From: Bacteroidetes bacterium 47-18 | Lineage (GTDB): Bacteria; Bacteroidota; Bacteroidia; Chitinophagales; Chitinophagaceae | NCBI GenBank assembly: GCA_001897155.1 | Contig: MKSF01000006.1 | Span: forward strand, 30,696-94,695 | Direction: 5' to 3' | DNA: 64,000 nt | Part shown: positions 1 through 8,300 of the stretch, piece after piece | Layout: each line of letters begins with the position of its first letter | Position numbering within the stretch: position 1 is the stretch's first letter | The notes under the pieces: generated by a model | The model's input: only the letters and a program-made list of their open reading frames with translations | What the model was told of the DNA's origin: nothing | Databases searched by the model: none | Position numbers and translations under genes: made by a program

Positions 1-20
1 CTGGTATATGTCTTCAGCAT

Positions 21-54
21 AAAAAATCCCGGGCGCTATATGTGTGCCCGGGAT
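21..54 (-). terminator. Rho-independent terminator after the first barrel gene
   Basis: Inverted repeat ATCCCGGGC (26-34) / GCCCGGGAT (46-54). Read on the minus strand it is followed by six T residues (complement of 21-26). It lies about 30 bases beyond the stop codon of the minus-strand gene at 83. Confidence 0.8.
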
Positions 55-82
55 AAAATTAGTGCATTTCGCAGTAAGCGCG

Positions 83-790
83 CTAATATTTAGGAGTATA
101 TTTAATATCAAACCCTAAGCTCAGCATGGTCGTGCTGACCTTGTAGTTCGCATAAGGCTTCGTGGTCACACCGCCCAGGGTAGTGGTATAGTTCGTATTC
201 ATCATATTGGACGGGTAATACTGCAGCTTCACATAGACGCCGGGATTGAACCTGGCACCTACGAAAACATAAGGCAATACCTGTTGTGTCCTGTTGGAGA
301 ACCATTCATTGAATTTATAATCCTTGGGATTCCGTTTAGAAAAGCCTTTCTCCCTGTAATTGAACGGGAAGTCCACACCGCCCCCTATGATAAAGAAGGT
401 CCTGTTGCCTTCCAGGTTGCCTATCTTCAATGCAACAGGTATGCCGAAGGTGTACACCCTTCTTATAATGGTATAAGAAGGATTATCCATCTTTTCAATG
501 AATCCCAGGTTCCGGGTGTTCAGCCCGGCCATAATGCCCACTTTTGAAGTGAAGTCGTAATTGGCATTCAGCCCTATATGCAGAAATGCCGTAAAACGGG
601 GCGTGGTCCATTTATTGTCTACCCTGGGAGAGGAAAGCAGGGAGCTGGTCAGCAGGTAGGTATCGAAGTTGGTCGATAAATATACCTTACCTTTTTTCCG
701 GCTTTCGGCATCCTGGGTGTTGATGGAATTTTGGGCTGTTAACAGTTGTGAGGCCGATACTGCCAGCAATAGGGATAAGATTTTTTTCAT
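83..790 (-). CDS. Outer-membrane beta-barrel protein
   Basis: 235 residues. The N-terminus is a typical signal peptide (MKKILSLLLAVSASQLLTAQ, cleavage after the Q/AQ region). The rest alternates short hydrophobic and polar stretches ending in aromatic residues, and the last strand finishes in ...DIKYTPKY. This pattern fits the small PorT-like or OmpA-like barrels common in Bacteroidota outer membranes. No enzymatic motif is visible. It is a single-gene unit closed by its own terminator. The precise substrate or partner cannot be read from the sequence. Barrel assignment is inferred from the composition pattern rather than from a specific motif. Confidence 0.7.
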   Translation of the reverse strand: MKKILSLLLAVSASQLLTAQNSINTQDAESRKKGKVYLSTNFDTYLLTSSLLSSPRVDNKWTTPRFTAFLHIGLNANYDFTSKVGIMAGLNTRNLGFIEKMDNPSYTIIRRVYTFGIPVALKIGNLEGNRTFFIIGGGVDFPFNYREKGFSKRNPKDYKFNEWFSNRTQQVLPYVFVGARFNPGVYVKLQYYPSNMMNTNYTTTLGGVTTKPYANYKVSTTMLSLGFDIKYTPKY

Positions 791-907
791 AAGCTATAAA
801 ATTAAGCGTCAGACATTACCGTATTATTAATGAGCTAATTTAATTAAAAAAGACCGTAACCAGCAAAAAAAATTGCCAGCTTATAGTTTTTCCGCGGGCA
901 GCCGTTA

Positions 908-2029
908 TCAGTAATTGATTACCTGCTGTTCCAGCTCCGGCATGGCACGGAATTCGTATTGCTGGTTGCGGAGCTGGGGCTCAAAGCCAGCTTCCCGGAT
1001 GGCATCCTGTATGCCCTGTGCAGTAAACCTGTGCGGTGCCCCGGCAGCGCTCACCACGTTCTCTTCTATCATAATGGAGCCGAAGTCATTGGCGCCCGCA
1101 TGCAGGCACATCTGGGCCACATCCTTCCCTACCGTCAGCCAGCTGGCCTGTATGTTCCTGACATTGGGCAGCATAATACGGCTCATGGCTATCATACGGA
1201 TATATTCTTCCGCGGTCGTATCATTTTTAGCTCTCCTGATCCTTCTCAGCAGGGTATCTACATCCTGGAAGGTCCATGGTATAAAGGCAATAAAGCCTTT
1301 TGCATCCGCCGGCTTCTTCGCCTGTACTTCCCTGAGCTTCACCAGGTGTTCAAAGCGTTCCAGCAGCGTTTCCACGTGACCGAACATCATGGTAGCCGAG
1401 GTGGTCAGGCCTATTTTATGCGCTTCGTGCATAATATCCAGCCATTCCTGCGCGCCGCATTTGCCTTTGGAGATCAGCCTGCGCACCCTGTCGTCCAGTA
1501 TCTCTGCGCCCGGACCAGGCATACTGTCCATGCCTGCTTCCTTTAAGGCCAGGAGTGCCTCCCTGTAGGATACCCCGCTTACTTTGCAGATATGCGCCAC
1601 CTCCGGCGGTCCCAGGGCATGGAGCTTCAGATCTGGGTACAGCTCTTTAAGCTGGCGGAAGAGATCCACATAGTAGGATAAGCCAAGCTCGGGATGATGC
1701 CCGCCCTGCAGGAGCAGCTGCTCTCCCCCGTAGCGGAAGGTTTCTTCTATCTTCGTCTTATAGGTCTCTATATCAGTGGTGTATTGTTCAGCATGACCGG
1801 GAATTCTGTAAAAATTACAGAATTTACAGTTGGCGGTACATACGTTCGTGGTGTTCATATTCCTGTCTATGATCCACGTCACTTTATTATGAGGTACTTG
1901 AATTTTTCTTAACTCGTTGGCAATGAACGCTAATTCCGCCAGCGGAGCATGCTCAAACAGCCGGAGGCCTTCTTCTGCGGTCAGGAACTCGAAATTCAGC
2001 GCTTTTTTATAGAGGTCAGCAATATTCAT
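908..2029 (-). CDS. mqnC: Cyclic dehypoxanthine futalosine synthase (radical SAM)
   Basis: Catalyses the cyclisation of dehypoxanthine futalosine in the futalosine route to menaquinone, in the cytoplasm. The radical-SAM cluster motif is C64-TAN-C68-KF-C71, numbered from the chosen start. It is followed by the GGHHPELGLSYY substrate-side segment and the ...PGPGAEILDDRVR stretch typical of the MqnC/CofH family. The open frame extends ten codons further, to 2059, but a TAnnTTTG promoter element at 2057-2064 overlaps that upstream start, so the ATG at 2029 is preferred (373 residues, normal length). MqnB, acting earlier in the same pathway, is encoded at 59938-60597. CofH (F420 synthesis) is the main alternative, but the presence of mqnB supports MqnC. 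Confidence 0.92.
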   Translation of the reverse strand: MNIADLYKKALNFEFLTAEEGLRLFEHAPLAELAFIANELRKIQVPHNKVTWIIDRNMNTTNVCTANCKFCNFYRIPGHAEQYTTDIETYKTKIEETFRYGGEQLLLQGGHHPELGLSYYVDLFRQLKELYPDLKLHALGPPEVAHICKVSGVSYREALLALKEAGMDSMPGPGAEILDDRVRRLISKGKCGAQEWLDIMHEAHKIGLTTSATMMFGHVETLLERFEHLVKLREVQAKKPADAKGFIAFIPWTFQDVDTLLRRIRRAKNDTTAEEYIRMIAMSRIMLPNVRNIQASWLTVGKDVAQMCLHAGANDFGSIMIEENVVSAAGAPHRFTAQGIQDAIREAGFEPQLRNQQYEFRAMPELEQQVINY

Positions 2030-2056
2030 AAAGCCTTGTTGGATGTTTTTATACCG

Positions 2057-2064
2057 CAAATTTA
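2057..2064 (-). promoter_or_regulatory. -7 promoter element of mqnC
   Basis: TAAATTTG on the minus strand matches the Bacteroidota -7 consensus TAnnTTTG. It is 28 bases upstream of the ATG at 2029 and decides that start. Confidence 0.65.
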
Positions 2065-2118
2065 AGCTTTATTCGACTAAATCATTGCAATATACCGCAC
2101 TATATGAAGGAGATAACA

Positions 2119-2152
2119 AAAAAGGATGTTCATTAATATGAACATCCTTTTT
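2119..2152. terminator. Bidirectional terminator between barrel gene and mqnC
   Basis: Perfect 15-bp inverted repeat (2119-2133 / 2138-2152) with loop TAAT. Stem ends are A5/T5, so either strand gives a T tract. The minus-strand gene ending at 2176 stops 23 bases before it. Confidence 0.8.
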
Positions 2153-2175
2153 ATAAGGGAAATTATTGTAATCAA

Positions 2176-2871
2176 TTAGAATACAAAACCGATTCTTACA
2201 CCTGTAACGATAGAAGGACCGAAATTGAATTCAGAACCTGCAGAAGGAGCTGTAGTAGCAGTACCGTTTACTTCTGTGTAAGCTTCACCAGCCCAGGTTT
2301 TCATCAGGCCCAGACCTACTTCACCACCCAGGTAAACTCTTGGAGCGATGTAGTAATCAGCGCCAACCACGCCACGGAGACCTAAAGAGTAATCAGACTG
2401 TGTAGATAATGCTGCATAATTAGCCTGGTACACACCGCCGTTGTCCGCTTCAGATTTGGTACGGGTATTGGCGATACCGAACAGTATGTCACCACCTACA
2501 TAAGGAGACAGGCGTGCAGTTCCTTTGAAGTGTTTTTCCACACCCAGGTTCACCATGAAGCCGGTGTTGGTTGTAGAAGTGAATCCGCTTGCATTACCCG
2601 GACCGTATACATTGTCCTTAGCGTTTTCAACAGACAGGTTCAGACCCAGACGTAATGCGAAGTTGTTTTTCAGAAAATAACGACCACGTAGCATGCCTGC
2701 ATTGTTGTTCAGAGTGAAATCACTGTTCAGGATTCCGCCTACTAAACCTGCTTCAGCAGTAACATCACCTTTTTTAGGTTTGAAAAATTTGAAGTCTTCG
2801 TGTTGAGGACTATGAGCAGATGCTGCGAATGTTCCTGCAGCCAAGCTTAGCAATAAAAATGCTTTTTTCAT
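2176..2871 (-). CDS. Outer-membrane beta-barrel protein
   Basis: 231 residues with a lysine-containing signal peptide (MKKAFLLLSLAAGTFAASAHS). The mature part has amphipathic strands with glycine turns (for example AEAGLVGGILNSDFTLNNNAG and PYVGGDILFGIANTRTK) and a terminal ...VTGVRIGFVF, which ends in Phe as many barrel proteins do. It resembles the generic outer-membrane-beta-barrel family of Bacteroidota. Its codon and base composition look more A/T-rich and less C-ending than its neighbours, as often seen in highly expressed genes of this group. It has its own -7 element (2977-2984) and terminator (2119-2152), so it is monocistronic. Function beyond membrane structure is unknown. Confidence 0.75.
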   Translation of the reverse strand: MKKAFLLLSLAAGTFAASAHSPQHEDFKFFKPKKGDVTAEAGLVGGILNSDFTLNNNAGMLRGRYFLKNNFALRLGLNLSVENAKDNVYGPGNASGFTSTTNTGFMVNLGVEKHFKGTARLSPYVGGDILFGIANTRTKSEADNGGVYQANYAALSTQSDYSLGLRGVVGADYYIAPRVYLGGEVGLGLMKTWAGEAYTEVNGTATTAPSAGSEFNFGPSIVTGVRIGFVF

Positions 2872-2976
2872 GTCGTTTGTTTTAAATTTCTTTGTGAATA
2901 ATTAATTTGTCAATATTGATATAAATCGTATTTATAATTGACACTAATTCATATCAAAGGGCCATTAAAATATGGG

Positions 2977-2984
2977 CAAAGATA
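2977..2984 (-). promoter_or_regulatory. -7 promoter element of barrel gene at 2871
   Basis: TATCTTTG on the minus strand (TAnnTTTG), giving an A/T-rich untranslated leader of about 100 bases before the ATG at 2871. Confidence 0.6.
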
Positions 2985-3142
2985 ATATACTGTTTTGTTT
3001 TTTAATAATTTTATTTAACATTTTTTGATATTTTTTAAGAAACTTATCCACATCTTAATAAAAAAAGATATAGATAACTGACTATCAGTATTTTATTAAA
3101 GTAAAATATGATTTTCACGACGGCAAAATCCAGTGCTGTACC

Positions 3143-4012
3143 TTACTGTATCTGCGATAAATCCCACCAGTATCGTGATTGTTCCTGGTCCCGCAGTACC
3201 CCCAGGCCATGCTTATACATATTGCTCAGCTCCTTCATAGCCGGCACATACCTGTAGTGTGCGGCGATCCTGCACCATTGAAACGCGATATTGATATTCT
3301 TGACCACCCCGTAGCCATGAAAATATAAATAACCGATGTGATAGGCCGCATCGTAGCTGCCCGCCAGGAAGGCCGCCTGGTAGTAATTCATAGCAGCGAC
3401 ATAGTCCCTGGGATTGCCCGTATAGCCTGTTTCCGCTATCTGGCCCAGCATCAGCAAAGCGCTGCCGTTATTCGTTTTAGCCGCTTTTTCCGCGTGCAGC
3501 TTTGCAACGCCCAGGTCATTTTTAAGGAAGGACTTTAAAGCATCCCGGTACAGGGCGTCATTGCTCCACCGGAGCTTCAGCACGGCGAAGTTGATCTTTT
3601 CATCTATCTGTATGACCTCCCTGTAATGCTCGTCATAGAGATTCCTTTCTTTAGGAGGCTGCCCGTTAGCCTCTTTGATCAGCTTGCCTATATGCTCGCT
3701 CAGCTCTATGAACAGCGGGTCGCTTATATTATTATAGCGAAGGTTCTTATCTATGATCAGCACTTTCCAGTACCCCAGGCTGGTATGCCAGGGCTCCTGT
3801 GCCGCATAGGCGTTGATGTATTGCAGGGCGGCCCTGAACTGCCCGTCCTCATAGGCCTCCACGGCCATTTTAAAATAATCGTCCTCTTCCAGGGTAACAG
3901 ACCCGGAACTGCTATAGGTAGTGTCCGTTTCCACCTGTGCGGCCGCGCGTCCGGCCGGCAGCAGGAAAAGGATAAGCACACCCGTAAACAGCCTGTATAA
4001 CAATGCTTTCAT
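3143..4012 (-). CDS. Exported Sel1-repeat (TPR-like) protein
   Basis: 289 residues. A signal peptide (MKALLYRLFTGVLILFLLPAGRAAAQ) is followed by helical TPR-like sequence. Two or three Sel1-type repeats lie in the C-terminal half: ALLMLGQIAETGYTGNPRDY, AAYHIGYLYFHGYGVVKNIN and AMKELSNMYKHGLGVLRDQE. Sel1 repeats are solenoid helices that bind other proteins. The gene begins one base after the stop of the Sel1 gene at 4014-5336, which itself follows a T9SS protease gene, so the three are probably co-transcribed. The partner is likely an envelope protein (inference from signal peptide and operon). No catalytic motif is seen. Confidence 0.75.
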   Translation of the reverse strand: MKALLYRLFTGVLILFLLPAGRAAAQVETDTTYSSSGSVTLEEDDYFKMAVEAYEDGQFRAALQYINAYAAQEPWHTSLGYWKVLIIDKNLRYNNISDPLFIELSEHIGKLIKEANGQPPKERNLYDEHYREVIQIDEKINFAVLKLRWSNDALYRDALKSFLKNDLGVAKLHAEKAAKTNNGSALLMLGQIAETGYTGNPRDYVAAMNYYQAAFLAGSYDAAYHIGYLYFHGYGVVKNINIAFQWCRIAAHYRYVPAMKELSNMYKHGLGVLRDQEQSRYWWDLSQIQ

Positions 4013-4013
4013 C

Positions 4014-5336
4014 TTACAAATCTTTAATGCAGTCCTGTAATTCCACTATTTTCTGCTGGCTGACCTGCTGCGAGGCGGCGGCAAGCTTGATCCAGTAGGA
4101 AGCCTCCTGGTGAGACACTATCGTACCAATGCCTTTGCAGTGCATCTCCGCCAGCTTGAGCTGGGCATCTATATTCCCGTCCTTCGCGGCATTTACGAAC
4201 CAGTCATAGGCCAGGTAATTGCGTTCCTGCCTGGGCAGTTCCTTTTCATCATACAGGTAATACATGCCCAATGCATATTTGGCCTGGTTGACATTCAGCA
4301 GGGCCGCCTCCTGCATATGCTTAAGGTACAGCTCCTTTTCCGTAGAATTCAGATCCGACCAGGCAAGGGTCGTATTACCATCTGCAAGCAGGTTCTTAGC
4401 CAAGCTCCAGTGCGCCAGTCCTATATGGCTTTCGGAAGCAATCTCAAAATAAGTATTGGCCGTCTCAATATCTTTGGGCACTCCCAGCCCGAGCTCATAC
4501 ATGATACCCAGGTAATAATAGGCCAGCCCGTTATTATGACTGGTGGACAGGGTAAAATATTCCGCGGCCTTCTCAAAGCTTTTTTTATCGAATAGCTGCT
4601 GCGCCTTCTTGTATTCCGGGTCATTCAGCCATTTGGCATATAAAGGACCTTCCATAAAATAATTCATCTGTATCTTGGCGATCCAGTCCATATCAACGGA
4701 TCTGCTGAACTGGTAGCGGGCTTCCTGCATTTCCTGGAGCGTCCTGATACTTTTTTTGATCTCCTGCACAAAGCCGCTGTTCGGCTGGTTGTAGTCCGCT
4801 ATATATATCAGGCATTTGATCTTGTAAAAAAGAATTTCAGGAATATTGTCATAGCTGAAGCGTTCCAGATATTTGATATGAAGATAGGCCTGCGGATAGT
4901 TCCGGTTCCGCATACAGCTGTCATACAACTGCAGCACGGCAGCTTTCCTGACATCCGTTTCTATGGCCGTTTCCTGAAGCGTGTCGGCGGTAACGGCAGC
5001 TTCTTCCGCTACCGCTGTGTCCTGCGGTTGCTGCTTTACCTGTTGCCTTCTCCTGCGCCCGGCAGGTGGCGTTTGCTCTTCGGGCTGCCGTATCTCCATG
5101 GCTTCTGTTTCCTCCGCATCATCATCATCCTCGTCAAAGTCTTCATCCTGCTCCTCTTCGGCTTCCGTTGCGGTCTCGGAATCCTGGTCCGCTGCCTTCC
5201 GCTCCGGTTCCTGGCGGGTGGTCCCGGCCTTTTCTTTGGGTACCCTTACCTGTGCCTGCAGTTCCGTGACCGCAAGCAGGCATAGCATCCATAACAGCCC
5301 TGATTTCCAAATATAGCTCATAGTCAATTGCTGCAT
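4014..5336 (-). CDS. Exported Sel1-repeat protein with acidic linker
   Basis: About 440 residues from the ATG at 5336. The frame opens with a GTG at 5372, but the signal peptide (MSYIWKSGLLWMLCLLAVTELQAQ) begins at 5321, so an ATG at 5336 or 5321 is preferred. After the signal comes a low-complexity acidic region (EEEQDEDFDEDDDDAEE) and a basic/glutamine linker. A helical domain with Sel1 repeats follows (LAYYYLGIMYELGLGVPKD, AKYALGMYYLYDEKELP, AQLKLAEMHCKGIGTIV). It sits directly between a T9SS subtilase gene and a second Sel1 gene. The acidic linker suggests a periplasmic or surface scaffold with a flexible spacer. Function is not known. Confidence 0.75.
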   Translation of the reverse strand: MQQLTMSYIWKSGLLWMLCLLAVTELQAQVRVPKEKAGTTRQEPERKAADQDSETATEAEEEQDEDFDEDDDDAEETEAMEIRQPEEQTPPAGRRRRQQVKQQPQDTAVAEEAAVTADTLQETAIETDVRKAAVLQLYDSCMRNRNYPQAYLHIKYLERFSYDNIPEILFYKIKCLIYIADYNQPNSGFVQEIKKSIRTLQEMQEARYQFSRSVDMDWIAKIQMNYFMEGPLYAKWLNDPEYKKAQQLFDKKSFEKAAEYFTLSTSHNNGLAYYYLGIMYELGLGVPKDIETANTYFEIASESHIGLAHWSLAKNLLADGNTTLAWSDLNSTEKELYLKHMQEAALLNVNQAKYALGMYYLYDEKELPRQERNYLAYDWFVNAAKDGNIDAQLKLAEMHCKGIGTIVSHQEASYWIKLAAASQQVSQQKIVELQDCIKDL

Positions 5337-5378
5337 TAAATAAACGTAGATCTCCCGGATGGGGCCGGGCACCGGCCC

Positions 5379-8300
5379 TTACCGTTCATTCCATATGGAT
5401 AATTTATAGTCCCAGTTACGCTTATCACTGTATAGCCTTAATATATACACCCCGCTTCCCGGCACCCCGTATGTATTCAGGTCCAGCACATATGCGTCAC
5501 CAAATTCGTTGGTGCTGAAATCATCATGCATGACCACCTGCCCTGCGGTATTGATAAGGGCCCACTTCATCGGCTCACCGTCATTTTTATGCCATTCAAT
5601 ATAGATCTTACCGTCCGATACCGGGTTCGGGTAGACCCTTGTCTTATCCTTAAATGCGCTCCAGTCGATCGTAACCTCGTTGGAATAGAACAATTCCGAG
5701 GAGTCAGACAGGATATTGAATGCCACGCGGTAGGTTTTAGCCTCTCCATCGTGAGGCGGCACATCCATGTACGGGTATACTGAGGGATCCGGCCGGTGAT
5801 GGCTGCCGATAGTATAAATGGTCTCGAATTCACTTTCCTTATTCTTACGTTGCAGGTAGTACTGCTTCACTTCAGCGTCAATATAGGAATGCCACTGCAG
5901 GTCGGCATATACCAGTTCCTTCGCCATGCCGTACAATTCGATGATCTTGTGTCCCAGCGACCTGTTCCTGGTGGGGCCACCGTCATTGAACCAAACTTCG
6001 CCGGACCGGGACGTACGGAGCACGGCGTAATAGCCTTTATCGTACGGTACCCATTGCAGCGCATCATATGGCAGGTAAGAATAATTATCCAGCGTGATAT
6101 TATCGGTAAGCCGGTTATTTTCCCTGCTCTTTTCCGCATCGCTGTATATGCTGGCACCCATCCGGTACACATCACGGACACGGCTGCAGGAGCCGCAGAA
6201 AATATCAGCACGCACTTTCTTTACAGCCTCATCCTCGATATAAAGGCGCAGCGTCACGGTATCCGTGAGCTTATCCTGTGGCTGTATCACATAGTTCCTG
6301 GGCAGGAAATACTGCGAGGAGTCCGGGTTGTAAAAATCCTCGTGCCTGTAGGTCTGTACCCTTACCCCTTCCAATGGCGAGCTGCCTGACTGCAATGTGG
6401 CGATAATGCTGCCGTCCGCCGTGGCGGCCCGGGTGGTATTGGAAGGCAGGGACAATACAATGGCATTGCGGACACTGTCGCCCGTATAGATCGGTTGCTG
6501 CAGGTCATAGATATGAATATCATCTATAGCGGCACCGCTGTACGACGTATTCCTGTCTGCAATGAACCGTACCCTGAATGAGAAAATATCGCCTGTCCGG
6601 GGCAATGGTATGGTGGCTACCTGCCAGTTAGGATTGGTATTGCCCGTGAATACATTACCGGAATGATTATACCAGTTATAGCCCTCTCCCTGCGTTCCCA
6701 GGGTATGCCAGTTATTGCCGTCATTGCTGTATTCGATATACAGGTAGTCGAAGATGCTGCTGTCTTCACTTCTTATATTCTCCATGTCGTATATAAGGCT
6801 CAGGCTTAAATGAGGACTGGCCATACTGCTGATATCAAAGCAGGGTGAATACAGGAAGGAGTGCTGGTCATTGCTGTAGGTATTGACCGTATCGGTTACC
6901 CACGCCCTGCTGCCGCTGGCTGCATACCGGATGTTATTCTTGTCAGGGCTGCCGTACTGCCAGCTGCTGTTGATGCCTCCGGTATAGAAAAAGCCGTCAT
7001 TGTCCTCAAAGGTCTGTAAATAAGGGAAAGCGGCGATCACCGGCTGATTCCTGATCCTGAAATCCAGCAGGGAGTCATTCATCCGGTAAGTATCGGTAGA
7101 AAGGTGCACCCAGGCGTTCAGGGTATAGGTCCTGTACTGGTCCAGGCTGGCAGGGACACTGAATACATATACAATGGTATCCTTTGCCATTATGGAATCT
7201 ATTATGCCCGTAACAACCGTACCGTTATCCACCTGGTAAGCTACCGGGATATTGTAAACGGTGTGATTGACCCCGTTGCCCACTTTCAGGCGTATGGGCA
7301 CATTATTGCCCAATGAGCAGCTATAATTATAGATACTGTCCGTTCCCGCGATAAAAATATCATTTTTCACCGCGTAGACTTTAATATTATCAAGCGTCAC
7401 ACCTTTCCCGTAATAATTGGTGCTCAGCAATGTCAGGTCGTACTGTTCCCATTTCACCTGTACGCTGGAAGTAAAATTCCAGTTGCGGGCCTTGAAGAGA
7501 TCCGTCAGCGATATGCTGCCCGAATGCTGCTTGGTATAGTTAACGGTATCTACAAAATATTCCATCAGCTTTACCCAATTGCTGCTTTCCCGGTCCCTGA
7601 TCCAGATGCTGTTAAGGGAATCTATACCGGGATAGCCGGGCAGCAGGTATTCAAATTCCAGGCGTATCTCGCTGTCCGCGGTATCGTGGAGGCTCAGGTT
7701 AAAGGTGCCGGTGATGCTGTTCTTGCTGGCATTGCCAATAGTGCCGCCCACATTCCTGTTGGTGTACATAGAGAGCGATCTTGCCCCGTCGAGCGTCACG
7801 GTCCTGTTGACGAAAGAGCGGGCTTCCCCGTAGGCCGTAGTGCTGCTAAAGTCAAGGTATTCTATGCTGTCAATACCTGTTGTCCGCACGCCGGTAAGCA
7901 CAATATCATGGCCTTCAAAGTCCAGGACGAGGTCACTTGACAGGCTCAGGGGCGCATTGGCCCATTGGAAGACCGTAGCCCGGAAGGTATCATTGGCGGA
8001 CACCTGGTCAATAGCGGAGAGGTTTTGCACCACCGCGGTAATGGTATATTTGCCGGGGACACTCAGGTCTATGTTGCCCAGCGACAGTGTAGCTGTTGCT
8101 GCATTGGCAATGGGCGTGGTATAAATGCCAGAGGTCCAGGTACTGTTGTTGATCTTATAGCTTATCCTGTAAGAACCGGCGGCAGCGCCGCTAATATTGT
8201 GCACCGTAACAGATAAGGGCGTAGCCGGTGAAAATTCGCTCTGCGTGTACCTGCGGCCGGAAGTATTGGGTGTAAGGCCGGTAAGGGCGAGGTCGCCGTT